64,000 bases of DNA from Limnoperna fortunei (taxonomy: Eukaryota; Mollusca; Bivalvia; Mytilida; Modiolidae). The position numbers and the translations under genes are program-made. Under the pieces are notes generated by a model. It was not told the origin of the DNA and did no database searches. It was given only the letters and a program-made list of their open reading frames with translations. Shown here one piece after another: positions 1-11,900 of the stretch. The stretch covers positions 37,056,067 through 37,120,066 of the forward strand of contig OX104120.1 in NCBI GenBank assembly GCA_944474755.1. Reading direction: 5' to 3'. How positions within the stretch are numbered: position 1 is the stretch's first letter; each line of letters begins with the position of its first letter.

Positions 1-496
1 TTTCAGATACTTGCGAAAATAACCGGAAAATGTGATTATAATTAGACAGATTTATTTATTGCAAACATTTGCTTTAATGAAACGTATGCATTGTGCAGTT
101 AATTATGGTTATCTTTTGCAAGCAGCGGAAACCGGAAGTCTGCAATCAGCTAAATATGTTTAAATTTGTTTGCTTTGTGGAAATCGATTGTTGAAATATG
201 AATAAAATGTATCTAGAAATGTGCAAAGGTTGAGTAATAATTTAATTATTTAAATGACGCATCCAGAAAGTTAGTGTCTGGTTTGCAGTATTGTTTATCT
301 TGAAATTTTTATACTATACAAAAGTTTAAACACACATTTCGGCCGTTTGTAAGTTTAGACAATATTTTTTCGTTTAATAAGTTGTTTTATTTCTTTTTTT
401 CTTTAACAACATTATATTCTACATACTTGGAAATCCGTATAGAACCACGACTAATTCCACTCAAGTCACTCAGATCGAATATAACTTAAATATCTT

Positions 497-900
497 GGGC
501 ATGGGTGGGCCAAGTGGTTAAGGCTTGTTTGTTTGTTTGTTTATTTGTTTGTTTGAATGGTGTTTTACACCACTTCTAGCATGTTTTCAGCTATATCATG
601 ACGTCCAGTTTTTATTAGGGAAGGGAAGCCGTAGTACCCGGAGAAAACCCCAGAAGTGGTTAAGGTAGTTAGTCATCTACCATTGATCTCGTGGTCTGAC
701 AACTCTGGGGTTGCGTGTTCGAGTCTCGCTGCAGGCAGGGTTTACTCGACTCAAATCTTAATAAAAAAGGATTTCCAGTTTTCTAACCGCAGGTTGGAGT
801 TTTTCGGCTACTCTGGCTTCCTCCCTAATAAATAAAACTTGTACTCCATAATATAGCTGAAAAATTTTTGAAAGTGTCGTTAAACACCGTTCAAACCAAT
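497..900 (+). mobile_element. tRNA-derived SINE, split by another SINE copy
   Basis: The tRNA-like head GGGTGGGCCAAGTGGTTAAGG is interrupted at 524 and resumes at 654. B box in GTGTTCGAGTCTCG; the tail is GTTAAACACCGTTCAAACCA. The interrupted segment is another SINE on the minus strand. Confidence 0.8.
524..653 (-). mobile_element. 5'-truncated SINE nested in another SINE
   Basis: Flanked by the direct repeat AAGTGGTTAAGG (512-523 and 654-665). On the minus strand it holds only the 3' part of the SINE and ends in (AAAC)n. This is the pattern of LINE-driven retroposition with 5' truncation. Confidence 0.82.
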
Positions 901-904
901 TGAA

Positions 905-2343
905 CTATATTATTGCAAATACCCATTCTTTTAGGACTTCTCCCGAAGGAACCTTTTTTCATTGTGTTGTCTGGTGAGGTATGGTGTCTGAGCCACTAGA
1001 TCGCACTACACGAAATGTGAAATGAGAAATAGTGTTTTACCTCTCCTTGACTAACAGTGACTATACTTACAGCAACGGGAGGCCGTCCTCAAGATGGGGT
1101 AAAAACTGTTTAAAAGGTTAATAACCAAGTAACCAATAAAAAGTTAAGTTATTAACATGTAAGGTACAACACATTTTTCATTATATCTTGGAAACATAAT
1201 AAGATGGTATACTGGGAACTGTAACAAAAATATAAATTTTCACCGTTTATCTTTGTGGTGTATCCTTTTGATCTATTAGAAAGCGTGTCTATCCTAAAAG
1301 AAATATATACCTCCCCGCAGCACTTGATATCACTTCCGCCTGAAATTATCGCCCTTTTTATATACTTGATACTTTATCTTCTGTCATGTTTTGTTTATGT
1401 TTCATATATTTTTAACCTTCAGAGAACTTTTTAAGTGAAAGTGGGTCTTAATTGGTAATACATTTTATTAAAATGTTTACATTTATTTCTATTTTTCTTA
1501 ATCTTCAAATACGAAATGTGAAATTTAGAGTTTCTAATCCGCAAACTGTTGTAAACAAACCTGTCTTTAACGATACTTACATAAACACATTACAAAGCCC
1601 ATCATCGTAAGATTGACGGAAAGAACTTAAACTAAAGATACATGAGAATAAATAGTAATGTGTTTATATTTCCTATAATTTATGAAATCTTGCATCTGTT
1701 ATTTGCACTAAGGAATGACTCACTCGAAGTCTATAAAATGTTTAGATAACTACTTAACAGGACGAGGTTTTATAGCAGGGACAGACAGCTAAGGTGTGAT
1801 TTAAAGGAATTCCTTAATGCAACATGTTAATTCAGTCCCATAAATTAAAGGTAAAACTGTCTTTGTGAATCAGAATGGGAGTAGCCATTGGCATATCCAA
1901 ATATAACCAAAACCAGAAAACTAAGTAAGAATTTCGCCTTACTCTGCAGCCCTATTCAAACATGTTTTATATAAGATTGTCGAGTGCAGTCCAACCTGCA
2001 CTCCCTATTAAAAGTTTTGTTTAGTAAGAATGTTTTTAAACCCTGCAACCCTATTTCTTAACGCATTAACCATTTTCTTAAATAGGGGGCGGGGTAAGGA
2101 GGGGCTGTGTCTTCAGTTTAGACAGACAATGTTTTATCTTTCTGGACATAGTACGTTTGACAAAGTCTATATAAGCTTTATTGTGTAATAGAGTTTTGTT
2201 GCCATATTGGAGACAATACTGTATAAATCCCACTACACCCATCCCCTGGTTTAAATTTAAAAAACTTTAAAATAATATTTCAGGGTACGTGTTGACCAGC
2301 ACAGGAGATTCAGTGCAAATACCAACTGAAATATAATAGATCC
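905..2343. other. Intergenic, nothing recognised
   Basis: AT-rich DNA without long open frames, splice-joined coding exons or clear repeats. Confidence 0.5.
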
Positions 2344-2692
2344 GGTGTAGACTGGGGCGCAACGACTCGCGTCAATATAATCTAATGGATTGACTCTGAT
2401 TTTGGCTCGGGCGCACCCGGCCAGCGTCAATATACTCTTACGGATTGACTTTTTAACTCACAAGCTGAGGTTTAGACTAGGGCACACCTCAATTACGCAA
2501 ATATAATCTTATGGATTGACTATACCTTCCAGGTAAGATTAAGGATGGGCGCACCCAATCTGCGCCAATTGAATCCTATGGGTTGACTCTCAAAATCAAG
2601 TTCACATTTAAGAAGGTGCGCACCCGAACTGCGAAAATATACGTTCTTACTCAAGCTCAGGATTTAGGAAGGTGCGCACCCGACTCGTGTAA
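2344..2692. repeat. Degenerate tandem repeat, about 5 units of 56-72 bp
   Basis: Units share GGGCGCACCC or GGTGCGCACCC, then CGTCAATATA, then ATGGATTGACT. GC-rich blocks in AT-rich DNA. Function unknown. Confidence 0.7.
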
Positions 2693-4799
2693 TCGACACA
2701 CATATTTTTTTTAAAATAAATAAATAATTTAAGTCGGGAATGAGTTTAACTTGTATGCCATAAACGTCCAATCAAAAACTGGCTGAAAGAGTAACGTATA
2801 CCAACTTTTCAATACGTTCGACATATAGGCAGTGCACGTGAGGCAGCGTCTCGAAAAATCCTGGATTCCGGATGTATCAAACGCGTATGAGAACGAGAAC
2901 GCATAAAAGGCACTCTATTAGTTAAAATTAAATCGAAGTGGTTAACAAAAAAAAAAAAACAAACAAAAACAAAACTTTAATATGATCAATGTTAATTTGC
3001 CACAAAACTATTATAATGTTATTTGATTTCAGTTGTAAGGCTGATTCGATTTAAGTACAAAAGATCCTCCAAATTTACGAATTTCTGGTCTAAGGACTAA
3101 GCGGCTTTATCAGGATAATTATTTTTTCAGTCGATTGACGGGCCATCGACTTATCAAGTGGACAATGAAGCCACTTGCAAAGGCTTCTGTATTACACCTT
3201 ATTACATTAAATAAGTGATGTGAACTAAACTCAAAACACAATATGGTCCAAATAACATAAACAAAACATCTGTTGTGACGAAAGATCAACAATGATTCGT
3301 TCTAAAATCATCAAACACAGTTAGCATCAATCATCTACACTGTTTCTCGTTTTTATCAGATGTATAACTAATTAAGATGGACGTTCAGTTCGTATCTGAG
3401 CTAATCTACTAAATATATATGAACGTGGGAAAATTTCTCGAATTCTCGCACAATACCGTATGCATCTCATCATTTCGCGAAGTTTAAATAATTGACACAA
3501 ACCCTGTATATACAACTTTTTAAAAATAAATAAGTAATATATTAATACAATTTACAGCTTATTTTGTTATCTGCGAGAAATGTAGCTTATTTTATTATCT
3601 GCGAGAAATGTAACGTAGTTCCTATGTCCGCAACCTATTTTGTTCATGATTTCAATGTCGTTTGGAGATTAAGATCCTCCCAAGTCGGGGGATTTGATTC
3701 CATGTTCGCTCCATCATGATAAAACAAGTATTTGAGGAATTCGGCAAGGGGTCCGGGGCCGTAAGGTCCAGGGCAGAGCCCTGTTAAGGGGTGAGGGGGT
3801 AAGTCCACAGCAATTTGCAAACTTCACGAGATCTAGTTTTCGTAATGCTTTCTAAATGGATAGAAATTTGTTATTTTGCTAACATGCCTCATTTTTAATG
3901 CACACGTTTTAAGAACAAAAAACAGAGAGGCAGTGCGTTTTTTACTGACCATCGATTATTGCAGTATAAGTTTGACAATTTAAAGCGAGGTGAAGCCTTT
4001 TGCTCAAGAAAAATATATCTTTTATTCTTGTTGTAATGGATATTTGCCATTGACTATTTAATAGGGAAAGATTTTTACAATTTTTTATCCCCCATGATTG
4101 ACCGGAAGTAATTTTTTTATTCGTAGTATTGCACTGAGCCTGGGTGGGTCAGGGACAGTCTATTATAGACGACTGTCCCTGGCTGGGTGGAAGGTTTGGC
4201 AGACTTATTAATAAGGTGTCTATTGAGTAGAAATTCGCAAAGAGAATCAAAATAATCGCTTATATCTATGCATAGACAGAAGTAAAAACATAACCCCTAA
4301 ATTTGATTGTTGCCGGGTGCCTAGTCGGGCCTTACGTTGACACGCTTGAGGCGTTTTCAACCAATATGTGTCAAGCGGGAAATCGGTGATATGTTTTGAC
4401 TTTAACGAGTTTGAGATATCTTCAACTTTATAGGCTAATTGTATCGATCTGAAACTATTTATAGAAAAACTAAAAAGGGCTTATCAGTAACGCGCTTGCA
4501 GACAGAAATCGGATGCCGAGATTTTGTATTCAGTCGCATGTGTTATAGTTAAGCTTTATGTACAAATTTCGTTAATATCCAAGATTGCGGTTCCCCGCTC
4601 CCACAATGTTAAGAAAGTACGCATTTTATTCCCTCTAGGCCGAATTTTCCGAAGTTAGAGTTTTGTCGGAAAAAAAAAGCGAGGGTACGTTCTTAATGCC
4701 CCCCCCCCCCTTTCCCTGACAAAAAGGAAAAATACTGAATGAATGCTTTTGCGACGGTTTTTGTCTATACCAAGTGTTCAAGGTTTATATTCAACTAAG
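2693..4799. other. Intergenic, mostly unrecognised
   Basis: No coding signal. A duplicated TTATTTT(G/A)TTATCTGCGAGAAA TGTA block occurs at about 3558-3612, and a poly-C run at about 4700. Confidence 0.45.
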
Positions 4800-5074
4800 G
4801 GACAGACCATTTAACTTGAAGGGGGGCCTTGGTTTTTTGTTTTGGTCAGAAAATTTTTTTCTGCGCAGAGCGTGGAAAAAATATTTATTTTTTGAAGGCG
4901 ACGCGACAGAGAATTTTTTTCATTATTAGCATTATTTTATATAGCAGAAATCCTTCTTCAGAATATTTTTTGTCTTACCTTCTGCTTCCAAAATATTTTT
5001 TCATCAAAAATCATTTTCAAAATATTTTTTTAGGAAAAAACCAAGGCCCCCCCTTTAAGTTAAATGGTAGGTCC
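4800..5074. mobile_element. MITE-like element with about 35-bp inverted ends
   Basis: The left end GGACAGACCATTTAACTTGA... and the reverse of the right end GGACCTACCATTTAACTTAA... both continue into AGGGGGGCCTTGGTTTTTT. The open frame across it is not a gene. Interior AATATTTTTT blocks repeat. Confidence 0.78.
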
Positions 5075-6126
5075 ATAACCTTAAAATTAAACAATTATAT
5101 CGGAGACCTTTAAAATATTTTATTCAACTATTCAACGATGAATACGACCTTACTAACCAAACACTCGACAAACTGGACCAATCAGCTTATTCATCCAAAA
5201 TGCAATCTCCACATGTACAAGTAAATGGATATTTAACCTGAATCCTAAATATAGACCAGGATTTTGCATAGTATTATTAGATATGATGAAAATCGTCCGC
5301 ACTTGAAAAATCGTCCAAGGTCATATCATTCCAATTTATTGTTATTATCAAGCTATTTGAACAGTATTTTAAAAGTAGTTTTATGATACTGGGTTGCAAA
5401 TAAGATGCATGTATGTTATATTGATGTAAAATATATCATACACAAATATTAGTACCAGTTTTAAAACAAAAAATTACTTGAGAGATATGTAAGAGGCAAA
5501 TTTACATGTAGTTGGATACTTATGAGATTATCAGAACGTAACATAATATGAATTACAAAATTATTTAATTAAGAACATGCAATAAACAAAACCCATTTCA
5601 GTATAACGGGAATAGGGAACAATGAACTTCGACTGAACAAAGGGCAGCAACTCGCGACAATTATACACAAAAGAGATTTTCGTGAAGTTCTTACATATAT
5701 CTTACATATGTCTTTAATAATAACATTAAATCATACGGGTTTTTTCTTTTAAAACTCTTCTGAGCTGTGGTTTTGGCATGTAATAAGTAAACACAAATGT
5801 TATTTATTTACCTTATTATAGTTGTAGATGTAAACATTATTAAAAACACACCACATCAATCTGTGTATTCCTAACTTTACCTAATTGTAGTATCTTGTTA
5901 TTCTATTGTAACTGTAAAGTTCTGGTCTGTCTTTGTCTTAATAATCATGATTGTTATATGTTGTATGCCCCCAGTGGGACCAAATTGGACAAATAAAAGA
6001 ATTGAATTGAATTGAATTATATCATCACAATTATTTTTCACAATTAATGTGGAAATTGTCTCATAAAGATAACCAAATTTCATATGGTAGTTTTGCAATA
6101 AAGTTAAAGTGAATATTATCGAATTC
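5075..6126. other. Intergenic, nothing recognised
   Basis: AT-rich. A short (GAATT)n run at 6000-6018 ends a stretch that includes TGGGACCAAATTGGACAAATAAAAG-like sequence, possibly the 3' end of a retroelement. Confidence 0.35.
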
Positions 6127-6479
6127 TGTTTGTTTGAATGGTGTTTTAACGCCACTTTCAGCTATATAATGGCGTCCAGTTTTTATTGTGGAGGAAGCCG
6201 GAGTACCCGGAGAGAACCCCGACCTACGGTAGGAAAACTGGCAATCCTTGTCAATTAAGATTGGAGTCGAGTACACCCTGCCTGCAGTCCTACAATGGCA
6301 GTCGGGATTCAAACCCGCAATCTCAGTGTTAACAGAACAGGTGATCAAGTAGACGAACTGGTGAAATATATGTCACATATTTTTTTTACTGCAGGCATAA
6401 AATTATAACGACAGGCGTATGCAGGCGTATTTAAGTAGGACCGGACGAACTACCTTAACCACTCGGCCACCGAGGCCCC
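6127..6479 (-). mobile_element. tRNA-derived SINE with an internal insertion
   Basis: Begins on the minus strand at GGGGCCTCGGTGGCCGAGTG and runs to the CATTCAAACAAAC tail. The head is interrupted by about 84 bp (6360-6443) bounded by the 8-bp repeat GACGAACT. Confidence 0.82.
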
Positions 6480-6984
6480 TATCAAATTCTGAAACTCTTT
6501 GTGCCATTTCTTATTTTAAAAATAATTTGTTCAAATAATATTAAAACTGTGAATGAGATATAAAACAGATACGGAAAAAGTACTGGAAAAGGGGGATGTT
6601 ATCTAGCATTCCATTTTTATCAGACAACTTGCATAACAAACATAAGACAACCGATACAAAGGAGATGGCATTTCCAGTTGGGCCCTTCCAGTTTGTTGCC
6701 ATGTGGTCATTTTCTTATATCAAATATCAGTAACAGCATTTATACTGATACTATACATTAGAAGGCCGTGTTTTATTCCAAAATTCACTAATTTTTCAAA
6801 TGTATCATGGCATGGGAGAGGACTATAGCATGCATATTAAGAACCAACAATCTTCAACTGGAAAAATTGTGAACTTTGCCACTTTAGGATTCATTGATTG
6901 GATGTTTGCGTTACGTTCCATCGAGCAATATGCCAATTTTAGTTGTTATCAGCTAATATTAGGCAAAATATTTTTATATTCTGT

Positions 6985-7206
6985 TAAAAGGATGCATTGT
7001 CACTTCCAGCAATTTTTCAGCTATATCATGGCATCCAGTTTTTATTTTTGGGAGGAAGCCGGAGGAGTACCCAGAAAATTGGCAATCCTTGTCAGTTAAG
7101 ATCGGAGTCGAGTACACCATGCTCGCAATGTGAAACTCAAACCAGCAACCTCAGTTTTGACAGACCATGTGATCAACTACCTTAACCACTTTGCCACTGA
7201 GGCCCC
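6985..7206 (-). mobile_element. tRNA-derived SINE, diverged
   Basis: Shares GAGGAAGCCGGAG, GGCAATCCTTGTCAG and CCTTAACCACTTTGCCACTG with the other copies. The tail side is degenerate. Confidence 0.78.
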
Positions 7207-8318
7207 GGTGAGAGAAATGGAAAATGTGTTGGAGTATAAATCCTCCTTTAAAGTGACTGACAATAAAACAATTTTTATAATTAACTTTGTTGTATGCCAA
7301 TTAAATAAACAAATTTGGTTAAAGTGGGATTAAATTCTAGGTAAAAATTCAACTAAGTGTTCATTATAATTTGTGGATACTTATTTTCTTATAGTTCATG
7401 AGAACAAGCTAACCAAATGTTCCGGTAATCCGGTGTATAATTTCCCAAATGCTCTGATAGAACAATCGACAGGGAAAGTAGTAATTCCTGTTCAGTTTAT
7501 GTTGAAGCCATCCTTGCTTAAAGTCAGGCTGGAACTTGCAACCACAGTGTTGACACACTGGTGATCAACAATAGGTGGCTATCTACCAGAAAAAGGTGTT
7601 ATGTGTGTATGAACTTGGAAAATAACAATAAAAACAAATTCCAAGGATAGTCAAAGCTTTTTATTATGAATATTCTAACATATGACTATCCCTTTATTCA
7701 CACAAAACAAGGACGTAATAGGTGTTGAGACAGGCCTGTCGAAACACACGTTTATGATGACAGAATGATAACAATGGGCACAAATTTAACTTTTCTCACA
7801 ATGAGAACAGATAAATTATATAAATTTATAAATCCTATTGCACAAATTAATAATTTAACAATTTTCTTTTAAATTAGGAAATAAAATTTAATATAAGCTA
7901 TGTACAATTGTGCCTAGGGCAAGATTACTGTGTTACACGTGACTTAAATAAATTACTTCCTTTCTTAAAGGATATACTTCTGAATAAATAATGTAATATG
8001 TTTTTTCGAAAAAACTAGCAATTACTTTTTAACCAAAAAGGAGCAAATTGTTTAAATAACATGTCATAAGTCAGCAATAAATATTAAATGCTAGAAAAAA
8101 CTAAATCTTCAGAATAATTTCTTCTTTTCTGTCTTTTTATATCACTAAATCAAGGAATCTAGCTGGTAAAAATGTATCTGAAAAATAAAATTACTAATTA
8201 TGACCAAGGGGAAATAACTAGTACACACTTTTGTAAAAGTACCAGAAATTCTTTGAATCTAAGAAAACATTATAAGTTGTTTTTGTTTTGGAAAAATAAA
8301 AATGACATGTTACCATTA
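7207..8318. other. Probable 3' end/flank of troponin T; no gene seen
   Basis: AT-rich DNA without coding signal. AATAAA hexamers on the minus strand occur in several places (for example near 7659 and 8402), so the polyadenylation site cannot be chosen from sequence. No other structure is recognised. Confidence 0.4.
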
Positions 8319-8402
8319 ATAACCAGCAAAAAGGCCTAATAAACCAACAAAAAGGCCTAATAAAGCAACAAAAAGGCCTAATAAACCGACAAAAAGACCT
8401 AT
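8319..8402. repeat. 20-bp tandem repeat (4 units)
   Basis: The unit is AACAAAAAGGCCTAATAAAC with single-base changes. It also lies in the probable troponin T 3' UTR. AATAAA on the minus strand (8402-8407) is next to it. Confidence 0.8.
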
Positions 8403-8518
8403 TTATTTTGCTGAATATGTAGTTATCAAACTACATCAACAACTGAAATACATGTATAAACTCAGTCTTTGTATCATTGTGTCCTGTGATCTTTTGTTTT
8501 TTGTTTATTACAATGACC

Positions 8519-8804
8519 AGTCATAAATATTCCCATAACATTTACTCCATTACCTTTGACCCTAGGTTGAGTTCATGGAGATTATAATAACAAGAGTCAT
8601 AAATATTCCAATAACATTTACTCCTTTACCTTTGACCTTAGGCTGAGGTAATGTAGATTACAAGGACCTGAGTCATAAATATTCCCATAACATTTACCTT
8701 TGACCCTAGGCTGAGGTCATGGAGATTACAATTATCAGAGTCATAAATATTCCCATAACCATTTACCTTTGACCCTAGGCTGAGGTCATGGAGATTACAA
8801 TAAC
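8519..8804. repeat. Minisatellite at the start of the troponin T 3' UTR (4 units of about 66-76 bp)
   Basis: Four units each begin with AGTCATAAATATTCC and contain CCTTTGACC and GAGATTACAA; they start near 8519, 8595, 8671 and 8739. The array ends one base before the stop codon, so it should be transcribed in the 3' UTR. Confidence 0.85.
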
Positions 8805-8805
8805 T

Positions 8806-8970
8806 TTACTCTTCTTCCTCGCCTTCTGCTCCAGACGTTTGTCCACCTTTCTTTCTAATTATTTCTGGGGGAGGTTTGGGTTTAGAAATGTCTTCAAAAA
8901 GTGTCATTCTTTCATTATAACTTCTGTTATCGGTATGTCTTTCATATTTACTACATAACTGTATTTTAGG
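8806..8970 (-). CDS. TnT: Troponin T last coding exon
   Basis: This exon encodes residues 255-308, from PKIQLCSKYERHTDNRSYNE, through a proline-rich KPKPPPEI stretch, to the acidic tail SGAEGEEEE and TAA at 8808-8806. The PKIQ...SKYERHTD..SY.ER motif is typical of the troponin T C-terminal region. A minisatellite begins immediately after the stop codon. Confidence 0.93.
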   Translation of the reverse strand, partial: PKIQLCSKYERHTDNRSYNERMTLFEDISKPKPPPEIIRKKGGQTSGAEGEEEE

Positions 8971-11900
8971 CTGAAAAAGGTAAAAAAAACTCAATAAAAT
9001 TTATCCTGCAATCATACATTTGCTGTGCAATAAATTTTCAATACCACCTTCAGCAATTTCTCAGCTATATCATGGCATCCAGTTTTAATTGGGGAGGAAG
9101 CCAGAGTACCCAGAGAAACCTCTGACCTTCAGTAAAAAAACTGGCATTCCTTGTCAATTAAGATTGTAGTCAAGAGTACCCTGACCACAGTAATATTTGT
9201 TGGTGAAATCATGTTAGCACTAGATTATGAACTAAAATTTATGACTGAAATATCAATGAGAAATGTTTATTTGTCATGCTTTTGTCAGTATAAAATGTAC
9301 AGTGTCTATAAATAAACAATTTATTTGGACTGCCTACAAAAATGGTGAGAAATGGCTAATTCAGCCAAAATAATAATATGTCCAACATCCCACTAAAATG
9401 TTTTGTGATCTTCAACTAATTTTTGGAAAAACAGATGTGTTTTGAAAGGCTTATTTTCGAAAATTAGTAACAAAATTGGAGGTTTTTTTTTAAAAACTGG
9501 ACTCCTAAATAATCTCTGATTATCTATTTGCATCTGGTGATCTGAGGAACTATCAGAAATATTGTAAATAAATAAAAATCAGTAAATATATAGTTGTTAC
9601 ATTTTTATAGCTGCACGAGCTATGCGGCTACATGAATATGCGTGTAAAAAAATCACGTTATTCATATGAACAAATCCATTTCAGATGGTAGCTGAGCTAT
9701 CGGAAGAAAATATTGTAGATGAGCACTGAAATTAATATAAAAGTAGACAAAAATAATTTTGACATCTATAAAATTAAAGTGTTTATATTTTAAATAACGA
9801 CAAAAATGTCAGACAAATGGTTTGCGATCTGAATCGATGTATTTTAAATTAAAGTTTGGTGATGTAACATCAACAGTGGAATGCAGAGGCACTGTTAGGG
9901 GGCTCTGAAGTCACGTCATGAACAATGTGTGATGCTCGCATTTAGGCTGAGCCTATATTCATATTAATCAGTATATGTTATTTCAATAGATTAACAGTAT
10001 ATGTCAAATATTTAACAGAAAACTGCTGATTACAAACCGCTTATTCATTATACTTACAGGAGCATTAATAAATTTATCTGCAAGTCGATCAAATCTGGAA
10101 GAACAGAAAAAAGACAGTTACTGAAGGTTCTTGTTCAAGAATTTAGTAAATTAAATGATTATATATGGTCCTTGTTTCAACCTATTATACTCCCAAGATA
10201 TAAATATATAATTTAATTTGCTTCATAAGCTGAAATCTGATCGGTTATTTCAAATCGAGCAACCCATATTATAATATATAACTTGTGTGACCTATGACCT
10301 ATTCTTAGGTTGTTAAAATTCAAATATTTCCATGACGTCATCAACGTTTTAACTTTAAAAATTGTTAAAATTTATAGTTAAAATTAAATTATAAGTAATA
10401 TTGCAAATTTCTGAACAGGTTATAAGATATAATATGGTTTGGTTCTGTTTACACCATTCATAAACTGCTTATCGGTTTATTAGACGTAAACAGACCCAAA
10501 CTTTATTATATCATATAACCTGTTCAGAAATTTGAAGTATTCCTTTAATAATGATTTAAAGACTGATGGATCACTCTGCAACCTCCTAGATGATCAGAGT
10601 GGGGAAACACTTCTGCTTCTATCCATGTGTGGAACTGGAATAGACTAATTTTACATTGGAGAACCATGGCTGCTAGTAGTACTTATTCTGCAGAGTTCTG
10701 TGATCAGGTATCCTGATGGTCAGGCTTTGAGCAAACCACCATGGTGGAGTCCATGGATTACTAACAACTAACAACAGTCTGGTATTTAGTTGTTCTAGGC
10801 CGTTAAACTTCTCCCCACATCAGTCAGTGAGACTGATGGATGGAAAAAAAGAGGGGTGTGAGTTGGGTAGATTTTTGGTTATTTTTATTGGGTTCAATTA
10901 TAATCTTAAACATCCACCATTTTTGGAGACAAAAATGTTATGTTCTAAAAGTCTCGCCTGCCTCTGGTAATTATATTATTAGCTATATACTGCCTCTAAC
11001 AAGTGTGCTTAAATGAGGAAGCATGGTTATAATGGCAGGTGTGAATACCTGGACAAGTAGCATGTAAAATGTTGACAAATCAAGTGCACCAAAGCATGAT
11101 TATAATGGAAGGTGTGAATACCTGGGCAATTAACAGGTAAAATGTTGACAAATAAAGTGCACCGAAGCATGATTATAATGGAAGGTGTTAATACCTCTGC
11201 AATTAACATGTAAAATGTTGACAAAACAAGTGCACCAAAATATGATTATAATGGAAGGTGTGAATACCTGGGCAATTAACAGGTAAAATGTTGTCAAATC
11301 AAGTGCACCTTATGTTTTAATAATACAGAGTGGACATCCTCACAAGTCAGGATTTCTATGTCCACTGTAAGTGTCCACGAAACCCTGATAAACTTAGCTA
11401 GGAAATTCCTGGGCTAGAAGTCACTATTTTAATTAGCTACATCATACCTTAATGTAGCCATTTAAAAGCTCCCTTTCATTAATGATTTGGTTAGGGGATA
11501 TCCCGATGTGGATTGTAAATAAACCAAATGGATGTGTGGCATAGATCATGTGAAAATCAGTGTATTTTGTACAGTAGTGTTAATAGTTTGTTATTAACGC
11601 GTTATTTATTAGTTGCGTTACGTTTTCTTCACACTCAAAAATGAGTAAGAATGACTACTGCCAAACTTGCTTCTGTCAAGCAATTTCATTAGTTCATACT
11701 TTGAAGATTTGACGTCATATGAAAATCTTCTAGCCCTGGAATTTATTAGCAATTTTTGTCAGGGTTTTGGACACAGAAACCCTGACTTGTGAGGATGCAG
11801 AATGGAATGCAAGCTTGTACGCTCACTCAGACTCTCCGACTCGGAGTAACAACCTACACTAACAGTTAGATCTACTGGAAGATGAAGACAATAACACTTC

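Noticed and set aside
4829..5113. 94-residue open frame
   Set aside because: Lies within the MITE at 4800-5074 and consists of repeated AATATTTTTT translations.
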